Part shown: positions 1-11,845 of the stretch, piece by piece
How the letters are laid out: each line of letters opens with the position of its first letter
Numbering within the stretch: position 1 is the stretch's first letter
NCBI GenBank assembly: GCA_964019135.1
Contig: CAXHSH010000322.1
Location: forward strand, 62,001 to 126,000
DNA length: 64,000 bases
Reading direction: 5' to 3'
Source: Arenicola marina
Taxonomy: Eukaryota > Annelida > Polychaeta > Arenicolidae
Position numbers and translations under genes: made by a program
The notes under the pieces: generated by a model
The model's database searches: none
What the model was told of the DNA's origin: nothing
Seen by the model: the letters and a program-made list of their open reading frames with translations, nothing else

Positions 1-161
1 CTTCGTGTAGTATATCCTTATGAAAGCGAATGTTTTAAGCAGTATATCGCTCGTACCGATTGTTTTGAGCAGTATGTCGCTCGTACCGCTTGTTTTGGGA
101 AGTAGGACACTGGAATCTGGTGTGTTTCCCCAGTATGTCGCTAAAACCGAGTGTGTTTTAC

Positions 162-463
162 AGTATATCGCTATAACCGAGTGTTATGTGTAATATATCC
201 TTAACACAGAGTGTTTTGAGTAGTATATCGTTAGAACCGAGTGTTTTGGTTAATAAAATGATCGAACCATATGTGTTTGTGTTGTGTATCTCTAAAGCCG
301 AGTGATTTGTAGAGTATGCCGATATAACTAAGTGTTTGATGGAGTATATCCCTAAAAGAGAGTGTTTTGAGTAGCATATCGCTCGTATCGCTTGTTTTAG
401 GAAGTAGAACACTGGAATCTGGCGTGTTTCCCCAGTATGTCGCTAAAACCGAGTGTGTTTTAC
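162..463. repeat. Reference short HOR (S, 302 bp, 10 monomers)
   Basis: Clean example of the short unit. Monomers are A 162-191, B 192-221, C 222-251, D 252-282 (31 bp), E 283-312, F 313-342, G 343-372, H 373-402, I 403-433 (31 bp) and J 434-463. The lengths sum to 302. H begins like monomer K (cgctcgta) and ends like monomer R (gcttgtttt), so it looks like a K/R fusion. D and E depart most from the general consensus. The same order recurs in about 61 short-type intervals in the window. Confidence 0.95.
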
Positions 464-1790
464 AGTATATCGCTATAACCGAGTGTTATGTGTAATATAT
501 CCTTAACACAGAGTGTTTTGAGTAGTATATCGTTAGAATCGAGTGTTTTCGTTAATAAAATGATCGAATCATGTGTGTTTGTGTTGTGTATCTCTAAAGC
601 CGAGTGATTTGTAGAGTATGCCGCTATAACTAAGTGTTTGATGGAGTATATCCCTAAAAGAGAGTGTTTTGAGTAGTATATCGCTCGTACCGAGTGTTTT
701 GAGCAGTATATCCCTCGTACCGAGTGTTTTGGGAAGTAGAATACTGGAATCTGGTGTGTTTCCCTAGTATGTGGCTAAAGCCGAGTGTTTGTACAGTATA
801 TCCCTATAACCGAGTACTTCGTGTAGTATATCCTTATGAAAGCGAATGTTTTAAGCAGTATATCGCTCGTACCGATTGTTTTGAGCAGTATGTCGCTCGT
901 ACCGCTTGTTTTGGAAGTAGGACACTGGAATCTGGTGTGTTTCCCCAGTATGTCGCTAAAACCGAGTGTGTTTTACAGTATATCGCTATAACCGAGTGTT
1001 ATGTGTAATATATCCTTAACACAGTGTTTTGAGTAGTATATCGTTAGAACCGAGTGTTTTGGTTAATAAAATGATCGAACCATATGTGTTTGTGTTGTGT
1101 ATCTCTAAAGCCGAGTGATTTGTAGAGTATGCCGATGTAACTAAGTGTTTGATGGAGTATATCCCTAAAAGAGAGTGTTTTGAGTAGCATATCGCTCGTA
1201 TCGCTTGTTTTAGGAAGTAGAACACTGGAATCTGGCGTGTTTCCCCAGTATGTCGCTAAAACCGAGTGTGTTTTACAGTATATCGCTAAAACCGAGTGTT
1301 ATGTGTAATATATCCTTAACACAGAGTGTTTTGAGTAGTAGATCGTTAGAATCGAGTGTTTTCGTTAATAAAATGATCGAATCATGTGTGTTTGTGTTGT
1401 GTATCTCTAAAGCCGAGTGATTTGTAGAGTATGCCGCTATAACTAAGTGTTTGATGGAGTATATCCCTAAAAGAGAGTGTTTTGAGTAGTATATCGCTCG
1501 TACCGAGTGTTTTGAGCAGTATATCGCTCGTACCGAGTGTTTTGGGAAGTAGAATACTGGAATCTGGTGTGTTTCCCTAGTATGTGGCTAAAGCCGAGTG
1601 TTTGTACAGTATATCCCTATAATCGACCGCTTCGTGTAGTATATCCTTATAAAAGCGAGTGTTTGAAGCAGTATATCGCTCGTACCGATTGTTTTGAGCA
1701 GTATGCCGCTCGTACCGCTTGTTTTGGGAAGTAAGAAACTGGAATCTGGTGTGTTTCCCCAGTATGTCGCTAAAACCGAGTGTGTTTTAC

Positions 1791-2304
1791 AGTATATCGC
1801 TATAACCGAGTGTTATGTGTAATATATCTATAACACAGAGTGTTTTGAGTAGTATATCGTTAGAACCGAGTGTTTTCGTTAATAAAATGATCGAACCATG
1901 TGTGTTTGTGTTGTGTATCTCTAAAGCCGAGTGATTTGTAGAGTATGCCGCTATAACTAAGTGTTTGATGGAGTATATCCCTAAAAGAGAGTGTTTTGAG
2001 TAGTATATCGCTCGTACCGAGTGTTTTGAGCAGTATATCGCTCGTACCGAGTGTTTTGGGAAGTAGAATACTGGAATCTGGTGTGTTTCCCTAGTATGTC
2101 GCTAAAGCCGAGTGTTTGTACAGTATATCCCTATAACCGAGTGCTTCGTGTAGTATATCCTTATGAAAGCGAATGTTTTAAGCAGTATATCGCTCGTACC
2201 GATTGTTTTGAGCAGTATGTCGCTCGTACCGCTTGTTTTGGGAAGTAGGACACTGGAATCTGGCGTGTTTCCCCAGTATGTCGCTAAAACCGAGTGTGTT
2301 TTAC
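1791..2304. repeat. Reference long HOR, subfamily La (514 bp, 17 monomers)
   Basis: Monomers are A 1791, B 1821, C 1851, D 1881 (31 bp), E 1912, F 1942, G 1972, K 2002, L 2032, M 2062 (31 bp), N 2093 (29 bp), O 2122, P 2152 (32 bp), Q 2184, R 2214, I 2244 (31 bp) and J 2275-2304. Compared with S, H is replaced by K-L-M-N-O-P-Q-R. La is recognised by gtttgtacag in N, atccttatgaaag in P and cagtatgtcgctcg at Q/R. M, N, O and P resemble I, J, A and B respectively, so L carries an internal four-monomer duplication. Confidence 0.95.
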
Positions 2305-3985
2305 AGTATATCGCTATAACCGAGTGTTATGTGTAATATATCCTTAACACAGTGTTTTGAGTAGTATATCGTTAGAATCGAGTGTTTTCGTTTATAAAAT
2401 GATCGAATCATGTGTGTTTGTGTTGTGTATCTCTAAAGCCGAGTGATTTGTAGAGTATGCCGCTATAACTAAGTGTTTGATGGAGTAAATCCCTAAAAGA
2501 GAGTGTTTTGAGTAGTATATCGCTGGTACCGAGTGTTTTGAGCAGTATATCGCTCGTACCGAGTGTTTTGGGAGGTAGAATACTGGAATCTGGTGTGTTT
2601 CCCTAGTATGTCGCTAAAGCCGAGTGTTTGTACAGTATATCCCTATAACCGAGTGCTTCGTGTAGTATATCCTCATGAAAGCGAATGTTTTAAGCAGTAT
2701 ATCGCTCGTACCGATTGTTTTGAGCAGTATGTCGCTCGTACCGCTTGTTTTGGGAAGTAGGACACTGGAATCTGGTGTGTTTCCCCAGTATGTCGCTAAA
2801 ACCGAGTGTGTTTTACAGTATATCGCTATAACCGAGTGTTATTTGTAATATATCCTTAACACAGAGTGTTTTGCGTAGTATATCGTTAGAACCGAGTGTT
2901 TTGATTAATAAAATGATCGAACCATATGTGTTTGTGTTGTGTATCTCTAAAGCCGAGTGATTTGTAGAGTATGCCGATATAACTAAGTGTTTGATGGAGT
3001 ATATCCATAAAAGAGAGTGTTTTGAGTAGCATATCGCTCGTACCGCTTGTTTTGGGAAGTAGGACACTGGAATCTGGCTTGTTTCCCCAGTATGTCGCTA
3101 AAACCGAGTGTGTTTTACAGTATATCGCTATAACCGAGTGTTATGTGTAATATATCCTCAACACAGAGTGTTTTGAGTAGTATATCGTTAGAATCGAGCG
3201 TTTTCGTTAATAAAATGATCGAATCATGTGTGTTTGTGTTGTGTATCTCTAAAGCCGAGTGATTTGTAGAGTATGCCGCTATAACTAAGTGTTTGATGGA
3301 GTAAATCCCTAAAAGAAAGTGTTTTGAGTAGTATATCGCTCGTACCGAGTGTTTTGAGCAGTATATCGCTCGTACCGAGTGTTTTGGGAAGTAGAATACT
3401 GGAATCTGGTGTGTTTCCCTAGTACGTCGCAAAAGCCGAGTGTTTGTACAGTATATCCCTATAACCGACCGCTTCGTGTAGTATATCCTTATAAAAGCGA
3501 ATGTTTGAAGCAGTATATCGCTCGTACCGATTGTTTTGAGCAGTAGGCCGCTCGTACCGCTTGTTTTGGGAAGTAGGACACTGGAATCTCGTGTGTTTCC
3601 CCAGTATGTCACTAAAACCGAGTGTGTTTTACAGTATATCGCTATAACCGAGTGTTATGTGTAATATATCCTTAACACAGAGTGTTTTGAGTAGTATATT
3701 GTTAGAACCGAGTGTTTTCGTTAATAAAATGATCGAACCATGTGTGTTTGTGTTGTGTATCTCTAAAGCCGAGTGATTTGTAGAGTATGCCGCTATAACT
3801 AAGTGTTTGATGGAGTATATCCCTAAAAGAGAGTGTTTTGAGTAGTATATCGCTCGTACCGAGTGTTTTGAGCAGTATATCGCTCGTACCGAAGGTTTTG
3901 GGCAGTAGAATACTGGAATCTGGTGTGTTTCCCTAGTATGTCGCTAAAGCCGAGTGTTTGTACAGTATATCCCTATAACCGAGTG

Positions 3986-6610
3986 CTTCGTGTAGTATAT
4001 CCTTATGAAAGCGAATGTTTTAAGCAGTATATCGCTCGTACCGATTGTTTTGGGAAGTAGGACACTGGAATCTGGCGTGTTTCCCCAGTATGTCGCTAAA
4101 ACCGAGTGTGTTTTACAGTATATCGCTATAACCGAGTGTTATGTGTAATATATCCTTAACACAGAGTGTTTTGAGTAGTATATCGTTAGAACCGAGTGTT
4201 TTGGTTAATAAAATGATCGAACCATATGTGTTTGTGTTGTGTATCTCTAAAGCCGAGTGATTTGTAGAGTATGCCGATATAACTAAGTGTTTGATGGAGT
4301 ATATCCCTAAAAGAGAGTGTTTTGAGTAGCATATCGCTCGTATCGCTTGTTTTAGGAAGTAGAACACTGGAATCTGGCGTGTTTCCCCAGTATGTCGCTA
4401 AAACCGAGTGTGTTTTACAGTATATCGCTATAACCGAGTGTTATGTGTAATATATCCTTAACACAGAGTGTTTTGAGTAGTATATCGTTAGAATCGAGTG
4501 TTTTCGTTAATAAAATGATCGAATCATGTGTGTTTGTGTTGTGTATCTCTAAAGCCGAGTGATTTGTAGAGTATGCCGCTATAACTAAGTGTTTGATGGA
4601 GTATATCCCTAAAAGAGAGTGTTTTGAGTAGTATATCGCTCGTAACGAGTGTTTTGAGCAGTATATCCCTCGTACCGAGTGTTTTGGGAAGTAGAATACT
4701 GGAATCTGGTGTGTTTCCCTAGTATGTGGCTAAAGCCGAGTGTTTGTACAGTATATCCCTATAACCGAGTGCTTCGTGTAGTATATCCTTATGAAAGCGA
4801 ATGTTTTAAGCAGTATATCGCTCGTACCGATTGTTTTGAGCAGTATGTCGCTCGTACCGCTTGTTTTGGAAGTAGGACACTGGAATCTGGTGTGTTTCCC
4901 CAGTATGTCGCTAAAACCGAGTGTGTTTTACAGTATATCGCTATAACCGAGTGTTATGTGTAATATATCCTTAACACAGTGTTTTGAGTAGTATATCGTT
5001 AGAACCGAGTGTTTTGGTTAATAAAATGATCGAACCATATGTGTTTGTGTTGTGTATCTCTAAAGCCGAGTGATTTGTAGAGTATGCCGATGTAACTAAG
5101 TGTTTGATGGAGTATATCCCTAAAAGAGAGTGTTTTGAGTAGCATATCGCTCGTATCGCTTGTTTTAGGAAGTAGAACACTGGAATCTGGCGTGTTTCCC
5201 CAGTATGTCGCTAAAACCGAGTGTGTTTTACAGTATATCGCTATAACCGAGTGTTATGTGTAATATATCCTTAACACAGAGTGTTTTGAGTAGTAGATCG
5301 TTAGAATCGAGTGTTTTCGTTAATAAAATGATCGAATCATGTGTGTTTGTGTTGTGTATCTCTAAAGCCGAGTGATTTGTAGAGTATGCCGCTATAACTA
5401 AGTGTTTGATGGAGTATATCCCTAAAAGAGAGTGTTTTGAGTAGTATATCGCTCGTACCGAGTGTTTTGAGCAGTATATCGCTCGTACCGAGTGTTTTGG
5501 GAAGTAGAATACTGGAATCTGGTGTGTTTCCCTAGTATGTGGCTAAAGCCGAGTGTTTGTACAGTATATCCCTATAATCGACCGCTTCGTGTAGTATATC
5601 CTTATAAAAGCGAGTGTTTGAAGCAGTATATCGCTCGTACCGATTGTTTTGAGCAGTATGCCGCTCGTACCGCTTGTTTTGGGAAGTAAGAAACTGGAAT
5701 CTGGTGTGTTTCCCCAGTATGTCGCTAAAACCGAGTGTGTTTTACAGTATATCGCTATAACCGAGTGTTATGTGTAATATATCTATAACACAGAGTGTTT
5801 TGAGTAGTATATCGTTAGAACCGAGTGTTTTCGTTAATAAAATGATCGAACCATGTGTGTTTGTGTTGTGTATCTCTAAAGCCGAGTGATTTGTAGAGTA
5901 TGCCGCTATAACTAAGTGTTTGATGGAGTATATCCCTAAAAGAGAGTGTTTTGAGTAGTATATCGCTCGTACCGAGTGTTTTGAGCAGTATATCGCTCGT
6001 ACCGAGTGTTTTGGGAAGTAGAATACTGGAATCTGGTGTGTTTCCCTAGTATGTCGCTAAAGCCGAGTGTTTGTACAGTATATCCCTATAACCGAGTGCT
6101 TCGTGTAGTATATCCTTATGAAAGCGAATGTTTTAAGCAGTATATCGCTCGTACCGATTGTTTTGAGCAGTATGTCGCTCGTACCGCTTGTTTTGGGAAG
6201 TAGGACACTGGAATCTGGCGTGTTTCCCCAGTATGTCGCTAAAACCGAGTGTGTTTTACAGTATATCGCTATAACCGAGTGTTATGTGTAATATATCCTT
6301 AATACAGTGTTTTGAGTAGTATATTGTTAGAACCGAGTGTTTTCGTTAATAAAATGATCGAACCATGTGTGTTTGTGTTGTGTATCTCTAAAGCCGAGTG
6401 ATTTGTAGAGTATGCCGCTATAACTAAGTGTTTGATGGAGTATATCCCTAAAAGAGAGTGTTTTGAGTAGTATATCGCTCGTACCGAGTGTTTTGAGCAG
6501 TATATCGCTCGTACCGAAGGTTTTGGGCAGTAGAATACTGGAATCTGGTGTGTTTCCCTAGTATGTCGCTAAAGCCGAGTGTTTGTACAGTATATCCCTA
6601 TAACCGAGTG
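3986..6610. repeat. Superblock 2 of the left triplication (shortened, 2625 bp)
   Basis: D anchors are at 4207, 4509, 5020, 5322, 5836 and 6348 (S L S L L L). It matches superblock 1 at +3955 up to about 6310. It then jumps to match superblock 1 at +2625, from the atattgttag marker at 6321. The missing 1330 bp equals 514 + 514 + 302, that is two L and one S units lost in register. The left flank has the two-base-short B monomer of the 2350 region, and the right flank has the marker found at 3696. The junction is therefore a clean crossover between different HOR copies. Confidence 0.9.
4026..4055. repeat. Q/R fusion monomer in a 16-monomer L unit
   Basis: The left half is Q (accgatt) and the right half is R (gttttggga), so one 30-bp monomer is lost. 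The host L unit is 3633-4116 (484 bp). Identical fusions sit at 6651-6680, 10606-10635 and 13418-13447, at shifts of 2625, 6580 and 9392. They mark the end of each left superblock and of its 2812-bp-shifted copy. Confidence 0.9.
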
Positions 6611-9600
6611 CTTCGTGTAGTATATCCTTATGAAAGCGAATGTTTTAAGCAGTATATCGCTCGTACCGATTGTTTTGGGAAGTAGGACACTGGAATCTGG
6701 CGTGTTTCCCCAGTATGTCGCTAAAACCGAGTGTGTTTTACAGTATATCGCTATAACCGAGTGTTATGTGTAATATATCCTTAACACAGAGTGTTTTGAG
6801 TAGTATATCGTTAGAACCGAGTGTTTTGGTTAATAAAATGATCGAACCATATGTGTTTGTGTTGTGTATCTCTAAAGCCGAGTGATTTGTAGAGTATGCC
6901 GATATAACTAAGTGTTTGATGGAGTATATCCCTAAAAGAGAGTGTTTTGAGTAGCATATCGCTCGTATCGCTTGTTTTAGGAAGTAGAACACTGGAATCT
7001 GGCGTGTTTCCCCAGTATGTCGCTAAAACCGAGTGTGTTTTACAGTATATCGCTATAACCGAGTGTTATGTGTAATATATCCTTAACACAGAGTGTTTTG
7101 AGTAGTATATCGTTAGAATCGAGTGTTTTCGTTAATAAAATGATCGAATCATGTGTGTTTGTGTTGTGTATCTCTAAAGCCGAGTGATTTGTAGAGTATG
7201 CCGCTATAACTAAGTGTTTGATGGAGTATATCCCTAAAAGAGAGTGTTTTGAGTAGTATATCGCTCGTACCGAGTGTTTTGAGCAGTATATCCCTCGTAC
7301 CGAGTGTTTTGGGAAGTAGAATACTGGAATCTGGTGTGTTTCCCTAGTATGTGGCTAAAGCCGAGTGTTTGTACAGTATATCCCTATAACCGAGTGCTTC
7401 GTGTAGTATATCCTTATGAAAGCGAATGTTTTAAGCAGTATATCGCTCGTACCGATTGTTTTGAGCAGTATGTCGCTCGTACCGCTTGTTTTGGAAGTAG
7501 GACACTGGAATCTGGTGTGTTTCCCCAGTATGTCGCTAAAACCGAGTGTGTTTTACAGTATATCGCTATAACCGAGTGTTATGTGTAATATATCCTTAAC
7601 ACAGTGTTTTGAGTAGTATATCGTTAGAACCGAGTGTTTTGGTTAATAAAATGATCGAACCATATGTGTTTGTGTTGTGTATTTCTAAAGCCGAGTGATT
7701 TGTAGAGTATGCCGATGTAACTAAGTGTTTGATGGAGTATATCCCTAAAAGAGAGTGTTTTGAGTAGCATATCGCTCGTATCGCTTGTTTTAGGAAGTAG
7801 AACACTGGAATCTGGCGTGTTTCCCCAGTATGTCGCTAAAACCGAGTGTGTTTTACAGTATATCGCTATAACCGAGTGTTATGTGTAATATATCCTTAAC
7901 ACAGAGTGTTTTGAGTAGTAGATCGTTAGAATCGAGTGTTTTCGTTAATAAAATGATCGAATCATGTGTGTTTGTGTTGTGTATCTCTAAAGCCGAGTGA
8001 TTTGTAGAGTATGCCGCTATAACTAAGTGTTTGATGGAGTATATCCCTAAAAGAGAGTGTTTTGAGTAGTATATCGCTCGTACCGAGTGTTTTGAGCAGT
8101 ATATCGCTCGTACCGAGTGTTTTGGGAAGTAGAATACTGGAATCTGGTGTGTTTCCCTAGTATGTGGCTAAAGCCGAGTGTTTGTACAGTATATCCCTAT
8201 AATCGACCGCTTCGTGTAGTATATCCTTATAAAAGCGAGTGTTTGAAGCAGTATATCGCTCGTACCGATTGTTTTGAGCAGTATGCCGCTCGTACCGCTT
8301 GTTTTGGGAAGTAAGAAACTGGAATCTGGTGTGTTTCCCCAGTATGTCGCTAAAACCGAGTGTGTTTTACAGTATATCGCTATAACCGAGTGTTATGTGT
8401 AATATATCTATAACACAGAGTGTTTTGAGTAGTATATCGTTAGAACCGAGTGTTTTCGTTAATAAAATGATCGAACCATGTGTGTTTGTGTTGTGTATCT
8501 CTAAAGCCGAGTGATTTGTAGAGTATGCCGCTATAACTAAGTGTTTGATGGAGTATATCCCTAAAAGAGAGTGTTTTGAGTAGTATATCGCTCGTACCGA
8601 GTGTTTTGAGCAGTATATCGCTCGTACCGAGTGTTTTGGGAAGTAGAATACTGGAATCTGGTGTGTTTCCCTAGTATGTCGCTAAAGCCGAGTGTTTGTA
8701 CAGTATATCCCTATAACCGAGTGCTTCGTGTAGTATATCCTTATGAAAGCGAATGTTTTAAGCAGTATATCGCTCGTACCGATTGTTTTGAGCAGTATGT
8801 CGCTCGTACCGCTTGTTTTGGGAAGTAGGACACTGGAATCTGGCGTGTTTCCCCAGTATGTCGCTAAAACCGAGTGTGTTTTACAGTATATCGCTATAAC
8901 CGAGTGTTATGTGTAATATATCCTTAACACAGTGTTTTGAGTAGTATATCGTTAGAATCGAGTGTTTTCGTTAATAAAATGATCGAATCATGTGTGTTTG
9001 TGTTGTGTATCTCTAAAGCCGAGTGATTTGTAGAGTATGCCGCTATAACTAAGTGTTTGATGGAGTAAATCCCTAAAAGAGAGTGTTTTGAGTAGTATAT
9101 CGCTCGTACCGAGTGTTTTGAGCAGTATATCGCTCGTACCGAGTGTTTTGGGAGGTAGAATACTGGAATCTGGTGTGTTTCCCTAGTATGTCGCTAAAGC
9201 CGAGTGTTTGTACAGTATATCCCTATAACCGAGTGCTTCGTGTAGTATATCCTCATGAAAGCGAATGTTTTAAGCAGTATATCCCTCGTACCGATTGTTT
9301 TGAGCAGTATGTCGCTCGTACCGCTTGTTTTGGGAAGTAGGACACTGGAATCTGGTGTGTTTCCCCAGTATGTCGCTAAAACCGAGTGTGTTTTACAGTA
9401 TATCGCTATAACCGAGTGTTATTTGTAATATATCCTTAACACAGAGTGTTTTGCGTAGTATATCGTTAGAACCGAGTGTTTTGATTAATAAAATGATCGA
9501 ACCATATGTGTTTGTGTTGTGTATCTCTAAAGCCGAGTGATTTGTAGAGTATGCCGATATAACTAAGTGTTTGATGGAGTATATCCATAAAAGAGAGTGT

Positions 9601-10565
9601 TTTGAGTAGCATATCGCTCATACCGCTTGTTTTGGGAAGTAGGACACTGGAATCTGGCTTGTTTCCCCAGTATGTCGCTAAAACCGAGTGTGTTTTACAG
9701 TATATTGCTATAACCGAGTGTTATGTGTAATATATCCTCAACACAGAGTGTTTTGAGTAGTATATCGTTAGAATCGAGCGTTTTCGTTAATAAAATGATC
9801 GAATCATGTGTGTTTGTGTTGTGTATCTCTAAAGCCGAGTGATTTGTAGAGTATGCCGCTATAACTAAGTGTTTGATGGAGTAAATCCCTAAAAGAAAGT
9901 GTTTTGAGTAGTATATCGCTCGTACCGAGTGTTTTGAGCAGTATATCGCTCGTACCGAGTGTTTTGGGAAGTAGAATACTGGAATCTGGTGTGTTTCCCT
10001 AGTACGTCGCAAAAGCCGAGTGTTTGTACAGTATATCCCTATAACCGACCGCTTCGTGTAGTATATCCTTATAAAAGCGAATGTTTGAAGCAGTATATCG
10101 CTCGTACCGATTGTTTTGAGCAGTAGGCCGCTCGTACCGCTTGTTTTGGGAAGTAGGACACTGGAATCTCGTGTGTTTCCCCAGTATGTCACTCAAACCG
10201 AGTGTGTTTTACAGTATATCGCTATAACCGAGTGTTATGTGTAATATATCCTTAACACAGAGTGTTTTGAGTAGTATATTGTTAGAACCGAGTGTTTTCG
10301 TTAATAAAATGATCGAACCATGTGTGTTTGTGTTGTGTATCTCTAAAGCCGAGTGATTTGCAGAGTATGCCGCTATAACTAAGTGTTTGATGGAGTATAT
10401 CCCTAAAAGAGAGTGTTTTGAGTAGTATATCGCTCGTACCGAGTGTTTTGAGCAGTATATCGCTCGTACCGAAGGTTTTGGGCAGTAGAATACTGGAATC
10501 TGGTGTGTTTCCCTAGTATGTCGCTAAAGCCGAGTGTTTGTACAGTATATCCCTATAACCGAGTG
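6611..10565. repeat. Superblock 3 of the left triplication (full length, 3955 bp)
   Basis: D anchors are at 6832, 7134, 7645, 7947, 8461, 8973, 9487, 9789 and 10303 (S L S L L L S L L). It is nearly identical to superblock 1 at +6580. It shares rare markers such as ttgattaata (2901 and 9481), the tagcg variant near 3198 and 9778, and gaaggttttgggcag (3891 and 10471). Private differences include tatttct at 7680 and atatccctcg near 9280. It retains the 1330 bp that superblock 2 lacks. Confidence 0.9.
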
Positions 10566-10696
10566 CTTCGTGTCGTATATCCTTATGAAAGCGAATGTTT
10601 TAAGCAGTATATCGCTCGTACCGATTGTTTTGGGAAGTAGGACACTGGAATCTGGCGTGTTTCCCCAGTATGTCGCTAAAACCGAGTGTGTTTTAC

Positions 10697-11028
10697 AGTA
10701 TATCGCTATAACCGAGTGTTATGTGAAATATATCCTCAACACAAAGTGTTTTGAGTAGTATATCGTTAGAATCGAGTGTTTTCGTTAATAAAATGATCGA
10801 ATCATGTGTGTTTGTGTTGTGTATCTCTAAAGCCGAGTGATTTGTAGAGTATGCCGCTATAACTAAGTGTTTGATGGAGTAAATCCCTAAAAGAGAGTGT
10901 TTTGAGTAGTATATCGCTCGTACCGAGTGTTTTGAGCAGTATATCGCTCGCACCGTGTGTTTTGGGAAGTAGAATACTGGAATCTGGTGTGTTTCCCCAG
11001 TATGTCGCTAAAACCGAGTGTGCTTTAC
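10697..11028. repeat. 11-monomer short HOR (332 bp)
   Basis: The order is A-G, then K (10908-10937), an L-like monomer ending gtgttttggga (10938-10967), an M-like monomer with a cccc end (10968-10998) and a J-like monomer (10999-11028). It is S plus one 30-bp monomer. A copy at 13811-14142 has the same structure and spacing (+3114). Confidence 0.88.
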
Positions 11029-11845
11029 AGTATATCACTATAACCGAGTGTTATGTGTAATATATCCTTAACACAGAGTTTTTTGAGTAGTCTATCGTTA
11101 GAACCGAGTGTTTTCGTTAATAAAATGATCGAACCATGTGTGTTTGTGTTGTGTATCTCTAAGGCCGAGTGATTTGTAGAGTATGCCGCTATAACTAAGT
11201 GTTTGATGGAGAATATCCCTAAAAGAGAGTGTTTTGAGTAGTATATCGCTCGTACCGAGTGTTTTGAGCAGTATATCGCTCGTACCGAGTGTTTTGGGAG
11301 GTAGAATACTGGAATCTGGTGTGTTTCCCTAGTATGTCGCTAAAGCCGAGTGTTTGTACAGTATGTCCCTATAACCGAGTGCTTCGTGTTGTACATTCTT
11401 ATAAAAGCGAATGTTTTAAGCATTATATCGCTCGTACCGATTGTTTTGAGCAGTAATGTCGCTCGTACCGCTTGTTTTGGGAAGTAGGACACTGGAATCT
11501 CGTGTGTTTTCCTAGTATGTCGCTAAAACCGAGTGTGTTTTACATTATATCGATATAACCGAGTGTTATGTGTAGTATATCCTTAAAACATAGTGTTTTG
11601 AGTAGTATATCGTTAGAACCGAGTGTTTTGGTTAATAAAATGATCGAATCATGTGTGTTTGTGTTGTGTATCTCTAAAGCCGAGTGATTTGTAGAGTATG
11701 CCGCTATAACTAAGTGTTTGATGGAGTAAATCCCTAAAAGAGAGTGTTTTGAGTAGTATATCGCTCGTACTGAGTGTTTTGGGAAGTAGGACACTGGAAT
11801 CTGGCGTGTTTCCCCAGTATGTCGCTAAAACCGAGTGTGTTTTAC

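Larger units (their letters stand above)
1..3985. repeat. Superblock 1 of the left triplication (partial at left edge)
   Basis: D anchors are at 252, 554, 1065, 1367, 1881, 2393, 2907, 3209 and 3723, giving the order S L S L L L S L L. All long units are La or an La variant (cgaccgcttcg with gtttgaagc, as at 1621-1670 and 3468-3510). The block recurs at shifts of +3955 and +6580 with only scattered single-base differences, for example gagtactt near 813 against gagtgctt in the copies. Short B monomers missing two bases (acacagtg instead of acacagagtg) lie near 1020 and 2350 and are shared with the copies. Boundaries are set by the window edge and are conventional. Confidence 0.9.

Noticed and set aside
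343-372. Plant-type telomere motif (ccctaaa) in monomer G
   Set aside because: It occurs once per HOR inside an ordinary monomer (atccctaaaagag) and is never in tandem with itself. It is a chance heptamer, not a telomeric tract.
545-570. CENP-B box, suggested by tttcgtt at the C/D junction
   Set aside because: Only the first half of the vertebrate box is matched. The required central A and the CGGG part are absent (the sequence continues aataaaatga), and ttttggtt units lack even the first half.
825-856. TATA-box promoters (tatat in nearly every monomer)
   Set aside because: The agtatatc start is shared by most monomers and so occurs about every 30 bp. Nothing distinguishes any one copy as a promoter.
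724-1008. Recurrent 65-94 codon plus-strand frames beginning in monomer L as small genes
   Set aside because: They begin at GTG in the accgagtgttttggga monomer, repeat in every well-kept L unit and end where the monomer lengths shift the frame. Their regular recurrence is explained by the HOR.
3115-3612. Longest open frame (165 codons, minus strand) and its relatives at 9695-10192 and 12507-13004 as a gene family
   Set aside because: It lies wholly within satellite monomers and follows their ten-codon period. Its copies appear and disappear with single monomer-length changes, and there is no unique sequence, recognisable domain or promoter context.
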